The notes beneath the pieces are model-generated. The model did not search any database. It saw only the letters and a list, made by a program, of their open reading frames with translations, and was not told the DNA's origin. The position numbers and the translations under genes were made by a program. Shown piece after piece: positions 51,416 to 59,023 of a stretch of DNA of 64,000 bases (position 1 is the first letter of the stretch; each line of letters opens with the position of its first letter). Source of the DNA: DASUPK01 sp963744105 (GTDB taxonomy: Bacteria; Actinomycetota; Thermoleophilia; Solirubrobacterales; 70-9); NCBI GenBank assembly GCA_963744105.1, contig CAVUSJ010000002.1:434001-498000 (forward strand), given 5' to 3'.

Positions 51416-51889
51416 ATGCTCGACAGTGGCAGGGAGGAGGCTGAGGAGGAGCGGGCGGATCGCAATCTCCAGGACCTCCTCCAGGAGCTTCGCGTGGCGC
51501 TGCCGGGCGTCCAAGTCCTGTTTGCCTTCCTGCTCACGGTCCCGTTCACCCAGCGCTTCAAGGAGCTCACGAACTTTCAGGAGAAGCTCTACTTCGGCGT
51601 GCTGATCTGCGTGGCACTCTCGAGCGTCCTGCTGGTCGCGCCCACCGCCGGCCATCGCGTCCTGTTCCGCCGCCAGCAGAAGGAGTTCATCGTCACGATC
51701 GCGAACAACCTGGCGCTCGTCGGCTTGTTCCTCCTCGCAATCGCGATGACCGGGGCGCTCGCCCTGATCAGCGACTTCCTCTTCGGGGCGACCACGGCGA
51801 TCATCACCGCGGTAGTGATGGCAGCGTCCTTCATCGGCTTCTGGTACGCCGGGCCCGTCCTGCGCCGTGCGAACCTGCCGCCCAGGTAG
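51416..51889 (+). CDS. DUF6328-type membrane protein
   Basis: A 157-residue protein with an acidic N-terminus (EEAEEERADRNLQDLLQELR) and four hydrophobic helices (VLFAFLLTVPF, FGVLICVALSSVLLVAP, LALVGLFLLAIAMTGAL and IITAVVMAASFIGFWYAG). The ELRVALPGVQVLFAFLLTVPF region is the DUF6328 hallmark. GTG 51407 is an alternative start. The following TTG start abuts its TAG exactly, so the pair is co-translated. Function unknown. Confidence 0.75.
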   Translation: MLDSGREEAEEERADRNLQDLLQELRVALPGVQVLFAFLLTVPFTQRFKELTNFQEKLYFGVLICVALSSVLLVAPTAGHRVLFRRQQKEFIVTIANNLALVGLFLLAIAMTGALALISDFLFGATTAIITAVVMAASFIGFWYAGPVLRRANLPPR

Positions 51890-53023
51890 TTGCAGGTCCT
51901 GATCTTCAGCGCGTCGATCGGCGAGGGGCATGACCTTCCGGCTCGCGTCCTCGCCCACGGGATCGAGCGGGAGGCGCCGGGCGCCGAGATCGAGATCGTC
52001 GACTCACTGGCCGTCGTCGGCTGGCTCACCCGCCGACTCGTCATGGACAGCTCCCGCTTTCACTCCAAGTTGGGGAGTCTGTTGTTCGATCTCTCTTACA
52101 GGCTGATCACCGACGTCCGGCCGACGCGCTGGTTCGCGGGACACCTGACCCAGTGGCTGGCCGCAAGGAAGATCCGCCGGGCTGTGCTGGAGAGGAACCC
52201 CGACATCGTCGTCTCGACCTATCCCGGCACGACCGAGGTGCTCGGCCACCTGAGGCGCAAGGGGAGGATCGACGCGCCGGTCATCTCGGCGATCACCGAC
52301 CTGGCGGCCCTGCGCTACTGGGCGCACCCCGGCGTCGACCTCCACCTGATCATTCATCCCGAATCGGCCGAAGAGGTCAGGCAGATCGCTCCCGGAACGG
52401 ATGTGCGTTGCGTCCGTGGACTCACCGACGAGCGCTTCTACGAGCCGCGGACCCAGCCGGACGCCCGCCGCGAGCTCGGGCTGCCGGCCGATGGCCCCAT
52501 GGTGATCGTCTCCGGCGGCGGCTGGGCGGTCGGAGACCTGGAGGGAGCAGCGGAGGAGGCCCTGGGCCTACCCGGCTCCACCGTCGTCTGCCTCTGCGGG
52601 AGGAATGAGGATCTGCGAGCCGAGCTCGGCGGCCATTTCTCGGGGGAGCCGCGGGTCAGGGTCGAGGGCTTCACCGACCGGATGCCCGACTGGTTCGCCG
52701 CCGCCGACGTGCTGGTGCACTCGACGGCCGGGCTGACCGTGCTCGAGGCGATCATGGAGGGCTGCGGCGTGGTCTCCTACGGATGGGGCCGCGGGCACGT
52801 TCGCGTGAACAACGCGGCGTATCAGCGCTTCGGCCTGGCCGAGGTCGCCGGCTCACGCGCGGAGCTGGGGGAGGCGCTGGTGCGGGCCCTCGGCTCGAGC
52901 GGGAGCCCTGACGAGACCTTTGCCAGGCTGCCCACGGCCGCCTCAGCCGTGATCGGTCTCCTCGGCCTCCCCGACGGCCAGCTGGGCGACGGCGGGCGAG
53001 CTCGCGAGCAGGCCGGCGCCTAG
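51890..53023 (+). CDS. Glycosyltransferase, MGDG-synthase/GT28-like
   Basis: A 377-residue GT-B enzyme. The N-terminal domain begins VLIFSASIGEGHDLPARVLA and has YPGTTEVLGHLRRKG and ITDLAALRYWAHPGVD, as in MGDG synthase and processive diacylglycerol glucosyltransferases. The C-terminal UDP-sugar site reads STAGLTVLEAIMEGCGVV. It would transfer a sugar to diacylglycerol or a related lipid. TTG 51890 directly follows the previous stop. Its place after ppk1 and DUF47 suggests glycolipid synthesis to spare phospholipid phosphate. The 3' end overlaps the opposing transporter by 81 bases. Confidence 0.8.
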   Translation: MQVLIFSASIGEGHDLPARVLAHGIEREAPGAEIEIVDSLAVVGWLTRRLVMDSSRFHSKLGSLLFDLSYRLITDVRPTRWFAGHLTQWLAARKIRRAVLERNPDIVVSTYPGTTEVLGHLRRKGRIDAPVISAITDLAALRYWAHPGVDLHLIIHPESAEEVRQIAPGTDVRCVRGLTDERFYEPRTQPDARRELGLPADGPMVIVSGGGWAVGDLEGAAEEALGLPGSTVVCLCGRNEDLRAELGGHFSGEPRVRVEGFTDRMPDWFAAADVLVHSTAGLTVLEAIMEGCGVVSYGWGRGHVRVNNAAYQRFGLAEVAGSRAELGEALVRALGSSGSPDETFARLPTAASAVIGLLGLPDGQLGDGGRAREQAGA

Positions 53024-53830
53024 CGCGACGGTCACGAGGGCCATTCCCAGCACCGCGCCGCCGAGCGGCGTGTTGCTCCAGCCCTCGCCGCCGACCAGGG
53101 GCGCCATGACCACCGGGATGACGATCTGCATGACGAGCACCGTGGGCGCCACCCGGGTGGCGGCGAACTTCTGCAGCGCCGTCGACTCGCTGACCACCCC
53201 GACGAGCACAACCGCGGCGACCAGGGCGGCCCAGGCAGCGACCGCGAGGATCGCGCCCTCCGTGGCGTCCTGGGCGACGATCTTGGCTACGAAGGCCGCC
53301 ATGCCATCGGCGGCGCCGGCGCTCGCCACCAGCAGCAGCATCGGAAAGTCGCGGCGGCCGAGCAGGCCGATCGCGTAGGGCAGGAGCGTCACGACTGCCA
53401 GGATCGCCAGGGCGACGACGAGGCCGGCGCTCCGGTCGACCACGCCGGGCTCGCGGGGTGCGGCCCACGCGAACACCCCGACCGAGGCGATGATCAGGAT
53501 CACCGCGGCAATCTCCCGCGGGCCGACGTGCTCGCCGAGGATCCGGACGCCGAGGAAGAGCAGGAGGAGCAGGCCGAGGGCGAGGGTGGGCTGAACCAGC
53601 GTCAGGGGCGCGTGCGCCAGGGCGACGATCTGGATGGGCCAACCGAGCAGCGAGAGCGCCGTCGCCCCGACCCAGAGCGGACGCCCCAGCAGGTGGGTCA
53701 TCAGCGACGGCCGCAGCGCCCGTTCGGGCGGCGCCCGGCGGGCCTCGATCGCCTGCAGTGCGTAGCCGGTCTCGTAGCAGCACGCTGCCACGAGCGCCAG
53801 GGCGAAGCCGAGACCGATATCCCCGCTCAT
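52943..53830 (-). CDS. DMT/EamA-like ten-helix membrane protein
   Basis: A 295-residue polytopic protein opening with IGLGFALALVAACCYETGYAL, then QIVALAHAPLTLVQPTLALG and PTVLVMQIVIPVVMAPLVGG. It resembles drug/metabolite transporters and NIPA-like magnesium transporters. ATG 53830 is used; ATG 53842 is possible. Its 3' end runs antisense through the last 81 bases of the glycosyltransferase. Substrate unknown. Confidence 0.75.
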   Translation of the reverse strand: MSGDIGLGFALALVAACCYETGYALQAIEARRAPPERALRPSLMTHLLGRPLWVGATALSLLGWPIQIVALAHAPLTLVQPTLALGLLLLLFLGVRILGEHVGPREIAAVILIIASVGVFAWAAPREPGVVDRSAGLVVALAILAVVTLLPYAIGLLGRRDFPMLLLVASAGAADGMAAFVAKIVAQDATEGAILAVAAWAALVAAVVLVGVVSESTALQKFAATRVAPTVLVMQIVIPVVMAPLVGGEGWSNTPLGGAVLGMALVTVALGAGLLASSPAVAQLAVGEAEETDHG

Positions 53831-53848
53831 CAGTGGCACCATCCTGCC

Positions 53849-54541
53849 ATCCGCAAGGGACTCCTCATCGGCTCGGCCGCCGCAGCGGCCGCATGGTGGA
53901 CGCCGGCGCTCGCCCCGGTCGTGCCGGCGGTCGCCGACGCCCTCGGGCTGGCGCGCCGGATCGACGATCCGGTGGGCGTGGCCTTGACGTTCGACGACGG
54001 GCCGCACCCCGAGGGGACTCCGGCCGTGCTCGAGGCGCTGGCGGCGCTCGACGCCAAGGCCACCTTCTTCCTCTGCGGCGAGCAGGTCGAGCGCGATCCG
54101 TCGCTCGCCGCCGAGATCGTCGCCGCCGGGCACACCGCCGCGCTCCACGGCCACCGGCATCGGAACATGCTGCGGCTCCCACCGCAAGCTTTCGTCGAGG
54201 ACCTGGAGCGCGGGATCGGCGCTATCGAGGACGCGCTCGGGCTGCGGCCCGAGCTCTACCGCCCGCCGTACGGGATCTTCAGCTATCCGGGGATCGTCGA
54301 GGTGCGGGCGCGGGGCCTGCGCTCATTGCTCTGGTCGCGCTGGGGCCATGACTGGCGCGCCGGACGAAGCGGGGCCGAGATCGCGGCGGAGACGACCCGG
54401 GACCTGGACGCCGGTGAGGTTCTGCTGCTCCACGACGCCGATCACTACAGCGAGCCGGGCTGCTGGCGCGGCACGGTTGCGGCGCTGCCGATGGTGGTGG
54501 AGCGGATCCGCTCGGCCGGGCTCAAGACTGTCTTGGCGTAA
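53849..54541 (+). CDS. Polysaccharide deacetylase (NodB domain), start unclear
   Basis: About 230 residues. A hydrophobic lead (GLLIGSAAAAAAWW) is followed by the NodB domain: VGVALTFDDGPHPEGTP (Asp pair), HTAALHGHRHRNM (His metal ligands), LYRPPYGIF and GEVLLLHDADHYSEPG. It would deacetylate peptidoglycan or a surface glycan. No ATG/GTG/TTG lies near the lead in this frame: upstream starts fall deep inside the opposing gene, and GTG 53921 would remove the lead. ATC 53849 is placed where an initiator is expected. The exact start is therefore open. Confidence 0.78.
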   Translation: MRKGLLIGSAAAAAAWWTPALAPVVPAVADALGLARRIDDPVGVALTFDDGPHPEGTPAVLEALAALDAKATFFLCGEQVERDPSLAAEIVAAGHTAALHGHRHRNMLRLPPQAFVEDLERGIGAIEDALGLRPELYRPPYGIFSYPGIVEVRARGLRSLLWSRWGHDWRAGRSGAEIAAETTRDLDAGEVLLLHDADHYSEPGCWRGTVAALPMVVERIRSAGLKTVLA

Positions 54542-54550
54542 CCCGCCCCC

Positions 54551-54648
54551 CGGCTTCGCCATCAGGTCGCGGCCACGAGCGGCCGCCCAACTTAAGTCGC
54601 TACGGGCTTCGCCCTCCGCTCCGAAGTGGAGCGGCCTGGTGGCCGCTA
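54551..54648 (+). repeat. Dispersed structured intergenic repeat, copy 2
   Basis: The same 98-base element as 19995-20092, same orientation. The outer stem is AGCGGCCGCC (54578-54587) / GGTGGCCGCT (54638-54647). The inner hairpin is CCGCTCC / GGAGCGG with loop GAAGT (54616-54634). It lies between two convergent genes and its last bases contain the stop codon of the SDR gene. Confidence 0.78.
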
Positions 54649-56037
54649 GGAGACGGTGTCGGGGGCGGTTTCTTCCGCCTGCCAGCGGACGGCCGCCGTC
54701 GCGATCACCAGGGCGATCGCCAGGCCCATGACGCAGAGCGCAATCGTGCCGCGATGGGGCATCCCGAGATTGAAGATGTCGCGCGTCCAGGGGAGCGTTT
54801 CCAGAACGAGCCACCCAGCGAAGAGCCAGCCGGCGAACACCCAGCCTCGCGTCGGCCGGCCGCCCGTGCCGATTGGGAGGATGCAGAGGGCGGCGAGGAT
54901 CGCGATCAGGCAGGTGATCGCCACATAGCCGGACTGGCCCGTCCCGAAGTCGTCGGTGCGGGAAGCCAGAAGCCAGGGAATCAACGTGCCCGCGCCGGAG
55001 GCGAGCGCGACCACCCAGCCGCTCAGGAAGGACGGTCTCGGCGCGCTCGGCCACGCGGGCATGTCCCTGATGGTCTTGACCGCCGTCATCACCGGGGCCT
55101 CAACCGCCGGCTCCGGCTCGGGCTCGGGCTCGGTGGCGCGCTCGGGCGCGAGCCAGGCGAGGTAGCGGCGGACGCCCTCGCTGAGCGGGGTGGAGGCGCG
55201 CCAACCGAGCTCCTCGGCGGCGCGCTCGTTCGAGATCACCGCGCCGCCGAAGTCGCCGTTGCGGCCTGGCGTGTGGACGATCTCGGTGTCGTCGATCAGC
55301 TCGGAGACGATGTCCGCCAGCTCGCGGATCGTCACGGTCTCGTCGCCGGCGAGGTTGTAGACGCGGTTCTCGGCGCCATGGTCGAACCCGGCGACGATGC
55401 CCTCGGCGAGGTCCTCGACGTAGACGAAGCGACGGGTCTGCAGGCCGTCGCCGGCGATCGTGAGCGGCTCGCCCTTGAGCGCCTTCGAGACGAAGATCGG
55501 GATCACGGCCGCGGGGCGGGCGCGCGGGCCGTAGGGGATTCCGAAGCGGAGGATGGTGCAGGGGACCTCGTAGAGCTCCGCGTAGGAGGTGCAGTACATC
55601 TCCCCGGCCAGCTTGCTCGCCGTGTAGAGGTGGTCGGGCAGGCCGAGCGGGGCGTCCTCGTCGATCAGGCCGTCGCCGGAGGCGCCGTAGACCCAGATCG
55701 TCGAGCCGTAGACGACGCGGGTGCCCGTCGCCTTCGCGGCCTCCAGCACGGCCAGCGTCCCGCGGGAGTTGCACTCCTCCGCCTGGACCGGCTCCTTCGC
55801 GACGATGCCGACGTCCGCGTAGGCGGCGAGGTGGACGACCGCATCGCAGTCCTCCATCGCGGCGCTGAGGGTCTCGTGGTCGAAGAGGTCACCGATCACG
55901 GTGTCGACCGAGCCCGGCTCGTGGTGCGGGGACTCCTGTAGGTCGTAGATGCGCGGCTCGTGGCCGGCGTCGGCGAGCTTGTCGACGACGTGCGAGCCGA
56001 TGAACCCCGAGCCGCCGGTGACCAGAACCCTGCTCAT
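54646..56037 (-). CDS. NAD-dependent epimerase fused to a C-terminal membrane domain
   Basis: A 463-residue protein. Residues 1-315 are an extended SDR sugar-nucleotide epimerase/dehydratase: NAD site VTGGSGFIGS, YGSTIWVYG, the catalytic YTASK pair and LAGDETVTIRELAD. After an acidic Glu/Pro linker (about 317-330) come four hydrophobic helices (about 345-455). SDR epimerases are normally soluble, so the tail probably tethers the enzyme to the membrane near lipid-linked glycan synthesis. It starts by ATGA overlap with the aminotransferase gene. Confidence 0.87.
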   Translation of the reverse strand: MSRVLVTGGSGFIGSHVVDKLADAGHEPRIYDLQESPHHEPGSVDTVIGDLFDHETLSAAMEDCDAVVHLAAYADVGIVAKEPVQAEECNSRGTLAVLEAAKATGTRVVYGSTIWVYGASGDGLIDEDAPLGLPDHLYTASKLAGEMYCTSYAELYEVPCTILRFGIPYGPRARPAAVIPIFVSKALKGEPLTIAGDGLQTRRFVYVEDLAEGIVAGFDHGAENRVYNLAGDETVTIRELADIVSELIDDTEIVHTPGRNGDFGGAVISNERAAEELGWRASTPLSEGVRRYLAWLAPERATEPEPEPEPAVEAPVMTAVKTIRDMPAWPSAPRPSFLSGWVVALASGAGTLIPWLLASRTDDFGTGQSGYVAITCLIAILAALCILPIGTGGRPTRGWVFAGWLFAGWLVLETLPWTRDIFNLGMPHRGTIALCVMGLAIALVIATAAVRWQAEETAPDTVS

Positions 56038-57056
56038 GCGGTCTCCTCGACAGAAACCTCGTCGGACTCAAGCGCGGGGGCGTAGTAGAGCGGCACGCAC
56101 CAATGGTTCTGGGAGACCCAGTCGGTGTTGGGGAGCTCGTCGCCTGTGCCCATGATCCGGTGGCAGGGGTCCTCGTAGACCTTGCCGGTAGAGCGCTCGA
56201 TCTCCTCGAAGACGATGTACTTGTAGAGGCCGGAGGTCATGCCGTCCGGCAGCTTCAGCCTCGACTCGTAGACCGGGTCCAACTGATGCCGGGCGATCTC
56301 GTTCTTGCGGGCGACGATCTCCTCGAGACGCTCGGTCTGCACCAGGCCGATGGCCGCGGTGAACTCGCTCATCCGCAGGTTGAGGCCCTCGACCGTGTGG
56401 TCGGGCTTGCCGTAGTTCCGGAAGGCGCGCGCGTGCTCGACGATCTCGTCGCGGTCGGAGACGAGCATTCCGCCCTCACCGGTCGAGACGGTCTTGGTGG
56501 CGTAGAAGGAGTAGGCGCCGGCGTCGCCCCAGGACCCCGGCCGCCGGCCGTTCCAGGTCGCGCCGTGGGCGTGCGCGCAGTCCTCGAGCAGGAAGATGTC
56601 GTTGGCGCGGCAGTATTCGGCGATCCGGTCCGAGTCGAAGGCGATGTGGCCACCGATGTGGACCAGCACCGCGGCCTTCGGCTTGTGCTGCTCCGCCTTG
56701 CGCTCGAAGTCGTCTGCGGACATGCAGAGGTCCTCGCGATTGCAGTCGACGAAGACCGGCTCGCCCCCCGAGTGGATGATCGAGAGGGGGGTGGCCATGA
56801 AGGTGTTGGAGGGGCAGAGGACCTTCTCGCCCTTGACGCCAGCGAAGTCCAGCGCCGCGAGGGCCGCGCCCGTCCAGCCGCCGGTGGCGACGGAGCCGAG
56901 GCCGTGCAGATCCGCCCAGGCGGTCTCGAAGCGCTCGGTCAGCTCGCCCTCGGACCAGCGCTCGGACAGGACGATCTCGTCCCAGAGCGCATGCAGTCTG
57001 GGCAGGTCGCGTCGGTCGAAGCCGATCGCGAATTGGCTGTGGTCGGCGGGGGTCAG
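56034..57056 (-). CDS. DegT/DnrJ/EryC1-type aminotransferase, start unclear
   Basis: About 340 residues of a PLP-dependent sugar aminotransferase. It has GGWTGAALAALDF, VLCPSNTFMATPLSIIHSGG, LLEDCAHAHGATW, YSFYATKTVSTGEGG (Schiff-base Lys) and LRMSEFTAAIGLVQTERL. Conserved sequence continues upstream of the first ATG (56798), which would remove the first third. No ATG/GTG/TTG occurs in frame up to 57140. CTG 57056 gives MTPADHSQFAIGFDRRD and is my provisional start. With the SDR epimerase it could build a 4-amino sugar. Confidence 0.8.
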   Translation of the reverse strand: MTPADHSQFAIGFDRRDLPRLHALWDEIVLSERWSEGELTERFETAWADLHGLGSVATGGWTGAALAALDFAGVKGEKVLCPSNTFMATPLSIIHSGGEPVFVDCNREDLCMSADDFERKAEQHKPKAAVLVHIGGHIAFDSDRIAEYCRANDIFLLEDCAHAHGATWNGRRPGSWGDAGAYSFYATKTVSTGEGGMLVSDRDEIVEHARAFRNYGKPDHTVEGLNLRMSEFTAAIGLVQTERLEEIVARKNEIARHQLDPVYESRLKLPDGMTSGLYKYIVFEEIERSTGKVYEDPCHRIMGTGDELPNTDWVSQNHWCVPLYYAPALESDEVSVEETA

Positions 57057-57142
57057 GGAGTCGGGTGAGGCGTCGGCAGCTGAGGCACTGCGTACTTCGC
57101 AGCGGCCAGGATAGTCAGTCGCGCGGAAGGATGGATCCGGAG

Positions 57143-57169
57143 AGAACCCGGATGTGAATGGGGTGTTAC
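57143..57169 (-). promoter_or_regulatory. Candidate PHO box
   Basis: On the plus strand AGAAC (57143), GTGAA (57154) and GTTAC (57165) are 11 bases apart; on the minus strand GTAAC, TTCAC and GTTCT. It faces the aminotransferase-epimerase pair. The end of the RSH gene overlaps it. Confidence 0.45.
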
Positions 57170-57759
57170 CGCGCTGGAGCTTGCGCCTTGAGCTCGGCCA
57201 GATCCTCCTGGATCTCGCTCAGGAAGGGGGTTTCCGGGTTCAGGTCGTGGAGCTCCTCGACGTCCTCGGTCCAGAGGTCCAGGCGCTCCTGCAGGGTCGT
57301 GCCGAGCCGCTCTCCGCAGGCGGGACGGTTCTCGGGTGCGATCTTGAGCCAGTCACGCATATTCGCGACGCGGTCCGCGGCGTAGATGATGACCGGGTCC
57401 CCGCCCGAATCGAGAATCGCCCGCCGCAGCGCGCGCTTGCGCTCGCCGTAGCCCTCGATCCCGGGATCCTCGCTGAGGCAGTCGACCAGGGAGGCGACGG
57501 CCGGGCCGAAGCGCTCCCGGATCTCGTCCAGCCTGACGTCGGTCTTCTCGACGACGTCGTGCAGGTAGGCCGAGGCGATCAGCGGGCCGTCGTAGCCGGC
57601 GTCCGAGAGAAGCTGGGCGACGGCGATCGGATGCTGGACGAACTGCTCTCCGGTCTGCTTGCGGTACTGGCCGAGGTGGACGCGCTTCGCGAAGCGCAGC
57701 GCGGAAACGGCCAGATCCGAGTCCGTACTGGGTTTGGGTCTGGTCGACACTTCAGCCAT
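57166..57759 (-). CDS. HD-domain RSH/MESH1-like (p)ppGpp hydrolase
   Basis: A 197-residue single-domain HD enzyme. AKRVHLGQYRKQTGEQFVQHPIAVAQLL, then AYLHDVVEKTDV (HD metal site) and AADRVANMRDW match the hydrolase half of RelA/SpoT and small alarmone hydrolases; there is no synthetase domain. ATG 57759 is chosen as the nearest to the HD start. It would remove (p)ppGpp, but a different nucleotide is possible. Confidence 0.85.
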   Translation of the reverse strand: MAEVSTRPKPSTDSDLAVSALRFAKRVHLGQYRKQTGEQFVQHPIAVAQLLSDAGYDGPLIASAYLHDVVEKTDVRLDEIRERFGPAVASLVDCLSEDPGIEGYGERKRALRRAILDSGGDPVIIYAADRVANMRDWLKIAPENRPACGERLGTTLQERLDLWTEDVEELHDLNPETPFLSEIQEDLAELKAQAPAR

Positions 57760-57912
57760 CAAGCGAAACGCTAACGGCGGGTGTAGGGATTCGCAATTGG
57801 AGGCGTCCGGATTTCCGCAAATTCGGGCAAAACCAGTTGACAGTTCTTTCACAATGCGGCTTCGTGTGCAAGCTCATTTTTTTGAACCGCCCCTGACCTA
57901 GAATCGCCGGCG

Positions 57913-58269
57913 GTGCCGCAGACCATCCGGAACATCGCGATCATCCTCGCGCTCGCGGCCGCGGTGGACTTCCTTCCCGGCGGAGGCAACGCGGCGGCCG
58001 CCGTGCTGACGGCCCTGTCGATGATCTTCCTCGCCGCGATCGCCTGGCTGCTCTACCGCGTCTACAACGAGCAGCAGCTCACCATCGCGAGCCTCTCCGA
58101 CGGGCGCAAGGCCGGGTTGTTCGGCGCCGTCGGAGCGATTGCGCTGCTGATCGTCGCGTACGACAAGTTCCGATCGTGGGAGGGCGGCATCGTGCTTTGG
58201 GTCGCGCTGATGGCGGCATGCCTCGGCGCGATCTTCATGATCTGGCGCTCGACGACGACCTACTCCTGA
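57913..58269 (+). CDS. Small four-helix membrane protein
   Basis: A 118-residue protein with about four helices (IAIILALAAAVDFLPG, VLTALSMIFLAAIAWLLY, LFGAVGAIALLIVA and LWVALMAACLGAIFMIW) and a polar loop NEQQLTIASLSDGRK. The GTG start follows a T-rich stretch. It may be the first gene of the tad cluster, but 63 bases separate it from the next gene. Function unknown. Confidence 0.7.
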   Translation: MPQTIRNIAIILALAAAVDFLPGGGNAAAAVLTALSMIFLAAIAWLLYRVYNEQQLTIASLSDGRKAGLFGAVGAIALLIVAYDKFRSWEGGIVLWVALMAACLGAIFMIWRSTTTYS

Positions 58270-58332
58270 TCCTTCACTGATTCGCGGCGCTCGGCGCGGA
58301 TCGCGTGACGAGCCGCGGCCTAGCTTCGGCTC

Positions 58333-58686
58333 GTGGGGCCGATGCTCGAGACCAGTGGCGATATGCGGGGGCAGGCATCCGTCGAGTTCGTCGCCGTGCT
58401 CCCGGCGCTCGCCGTCTGCCTCGTGATCGCCGCGCAGACCGTGCTGGTCGGCTGGGCGCTCTGGTCCGCGGGCAATGCCGCTCGCGCGGGAGCCCGGGCC
58501 GACGAGGTCGGCTCGGATGCGGTGGCCGCTGCCCGGCGCGCGTTGCCGGGCGCGCTTCGGGACGGAGCCGCGATTCGCTCGGGCGACGGGATCAGGGTGA
58601 GGGTGCGCGTGCCGGCGATCGTGCCGGGGATCTCGCTGCCCGCAGTCTCCGCCGCGTCGACGCTTCATCCGGATGGCGGGTCGTAG
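58333..58686 (+). CDS. TadE-like pseudopilin 1
   Basis: A 117-residue TadE-type protein. GQASVEFVAVLPALAVC is the TadE signature: a Gly-Gln followed by a Ser/Glu-Phe hydrophobic segment (type III prepilin-like). A short periplasmic or extracellular part follows. The start is GTG 58333, with ATG 58342 as an alternative. It overlaps the next TadE gene by 14 bases. It likely belongs to a Tad/Flp-type surface apparatus whose ATPase and secretin genes are not in the window. Confidence 0.82.
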   Translation: MGPMLETSGDMRGQASVEFVAVLPALAVCLVIAAQTVLVGWALWSAGNAARAGARADEVGSDAVAAARRALPGALRDGAAIRSGDGIRVRVRVPAIVPGISLPAVSAASTLHPDGGS

Positions 58687-59023
58687 CCGCCGGGCGGGAC
58701 AGGCCTCGATCGAGCTCGTCGCGGCCCTGCCCGCGCTGGCGCTGGCGGCGGCGCTCGGGCTGCAGCTGCTGCTCGTCGGGTACTCGATGACGATCGCCGA
58801 CGGCGCCGCCGAGGCGGGCGCGCTGGCGGGCACCGCCGGACGCGACCCGCAGCGGGCGGCGGTGGAGGCGCTGCCGGGGTGGGCCCGCGGACACTCGCAT
58901 GTGAGCGCAGGCGGGGGGACGGTCACCGTCGAGCTGCGGCCTCCGGCGCCGCTCGCCGCGGTGGCGGACGCCCTCGCGGTCACGTCGGTCGCGTGGTCGC
59001 GGTCGCCAAGGGGAGGCGGATGA
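58673..59023 (+). CDS. TadE-like pseudopilin 2
   Basis: A 116-residue paralogue of the previous gene. Basic MAGRSRR leads into GQASIELVAALPALALAAA, then about 80 residues of extracytoplasmic domain. It overlaps the 58333 gene at its 5' end and its stop overlaps the ATG of the fusion gene (ATGA), making a three-gene coupled unit. Confidence 0.82.
   Translation: MAGRSRRAGQASIELVAALPALALAAALGLQLLLVGYSMTIADGAAEAGALAGTAGRDPQRAAVEALPGWARGHSHVSAGGGTVTVELRPPAPLAAVADALAVTSVAWSRSPRGGG

Noticed and set aside
57837..57852. TTGAC and TTCAC 11 bases apart before the 57913 gene
   Set aside because: Only two units, one a poor match, and the downstream gene has no phosphate link. Not listed as a PHO box.
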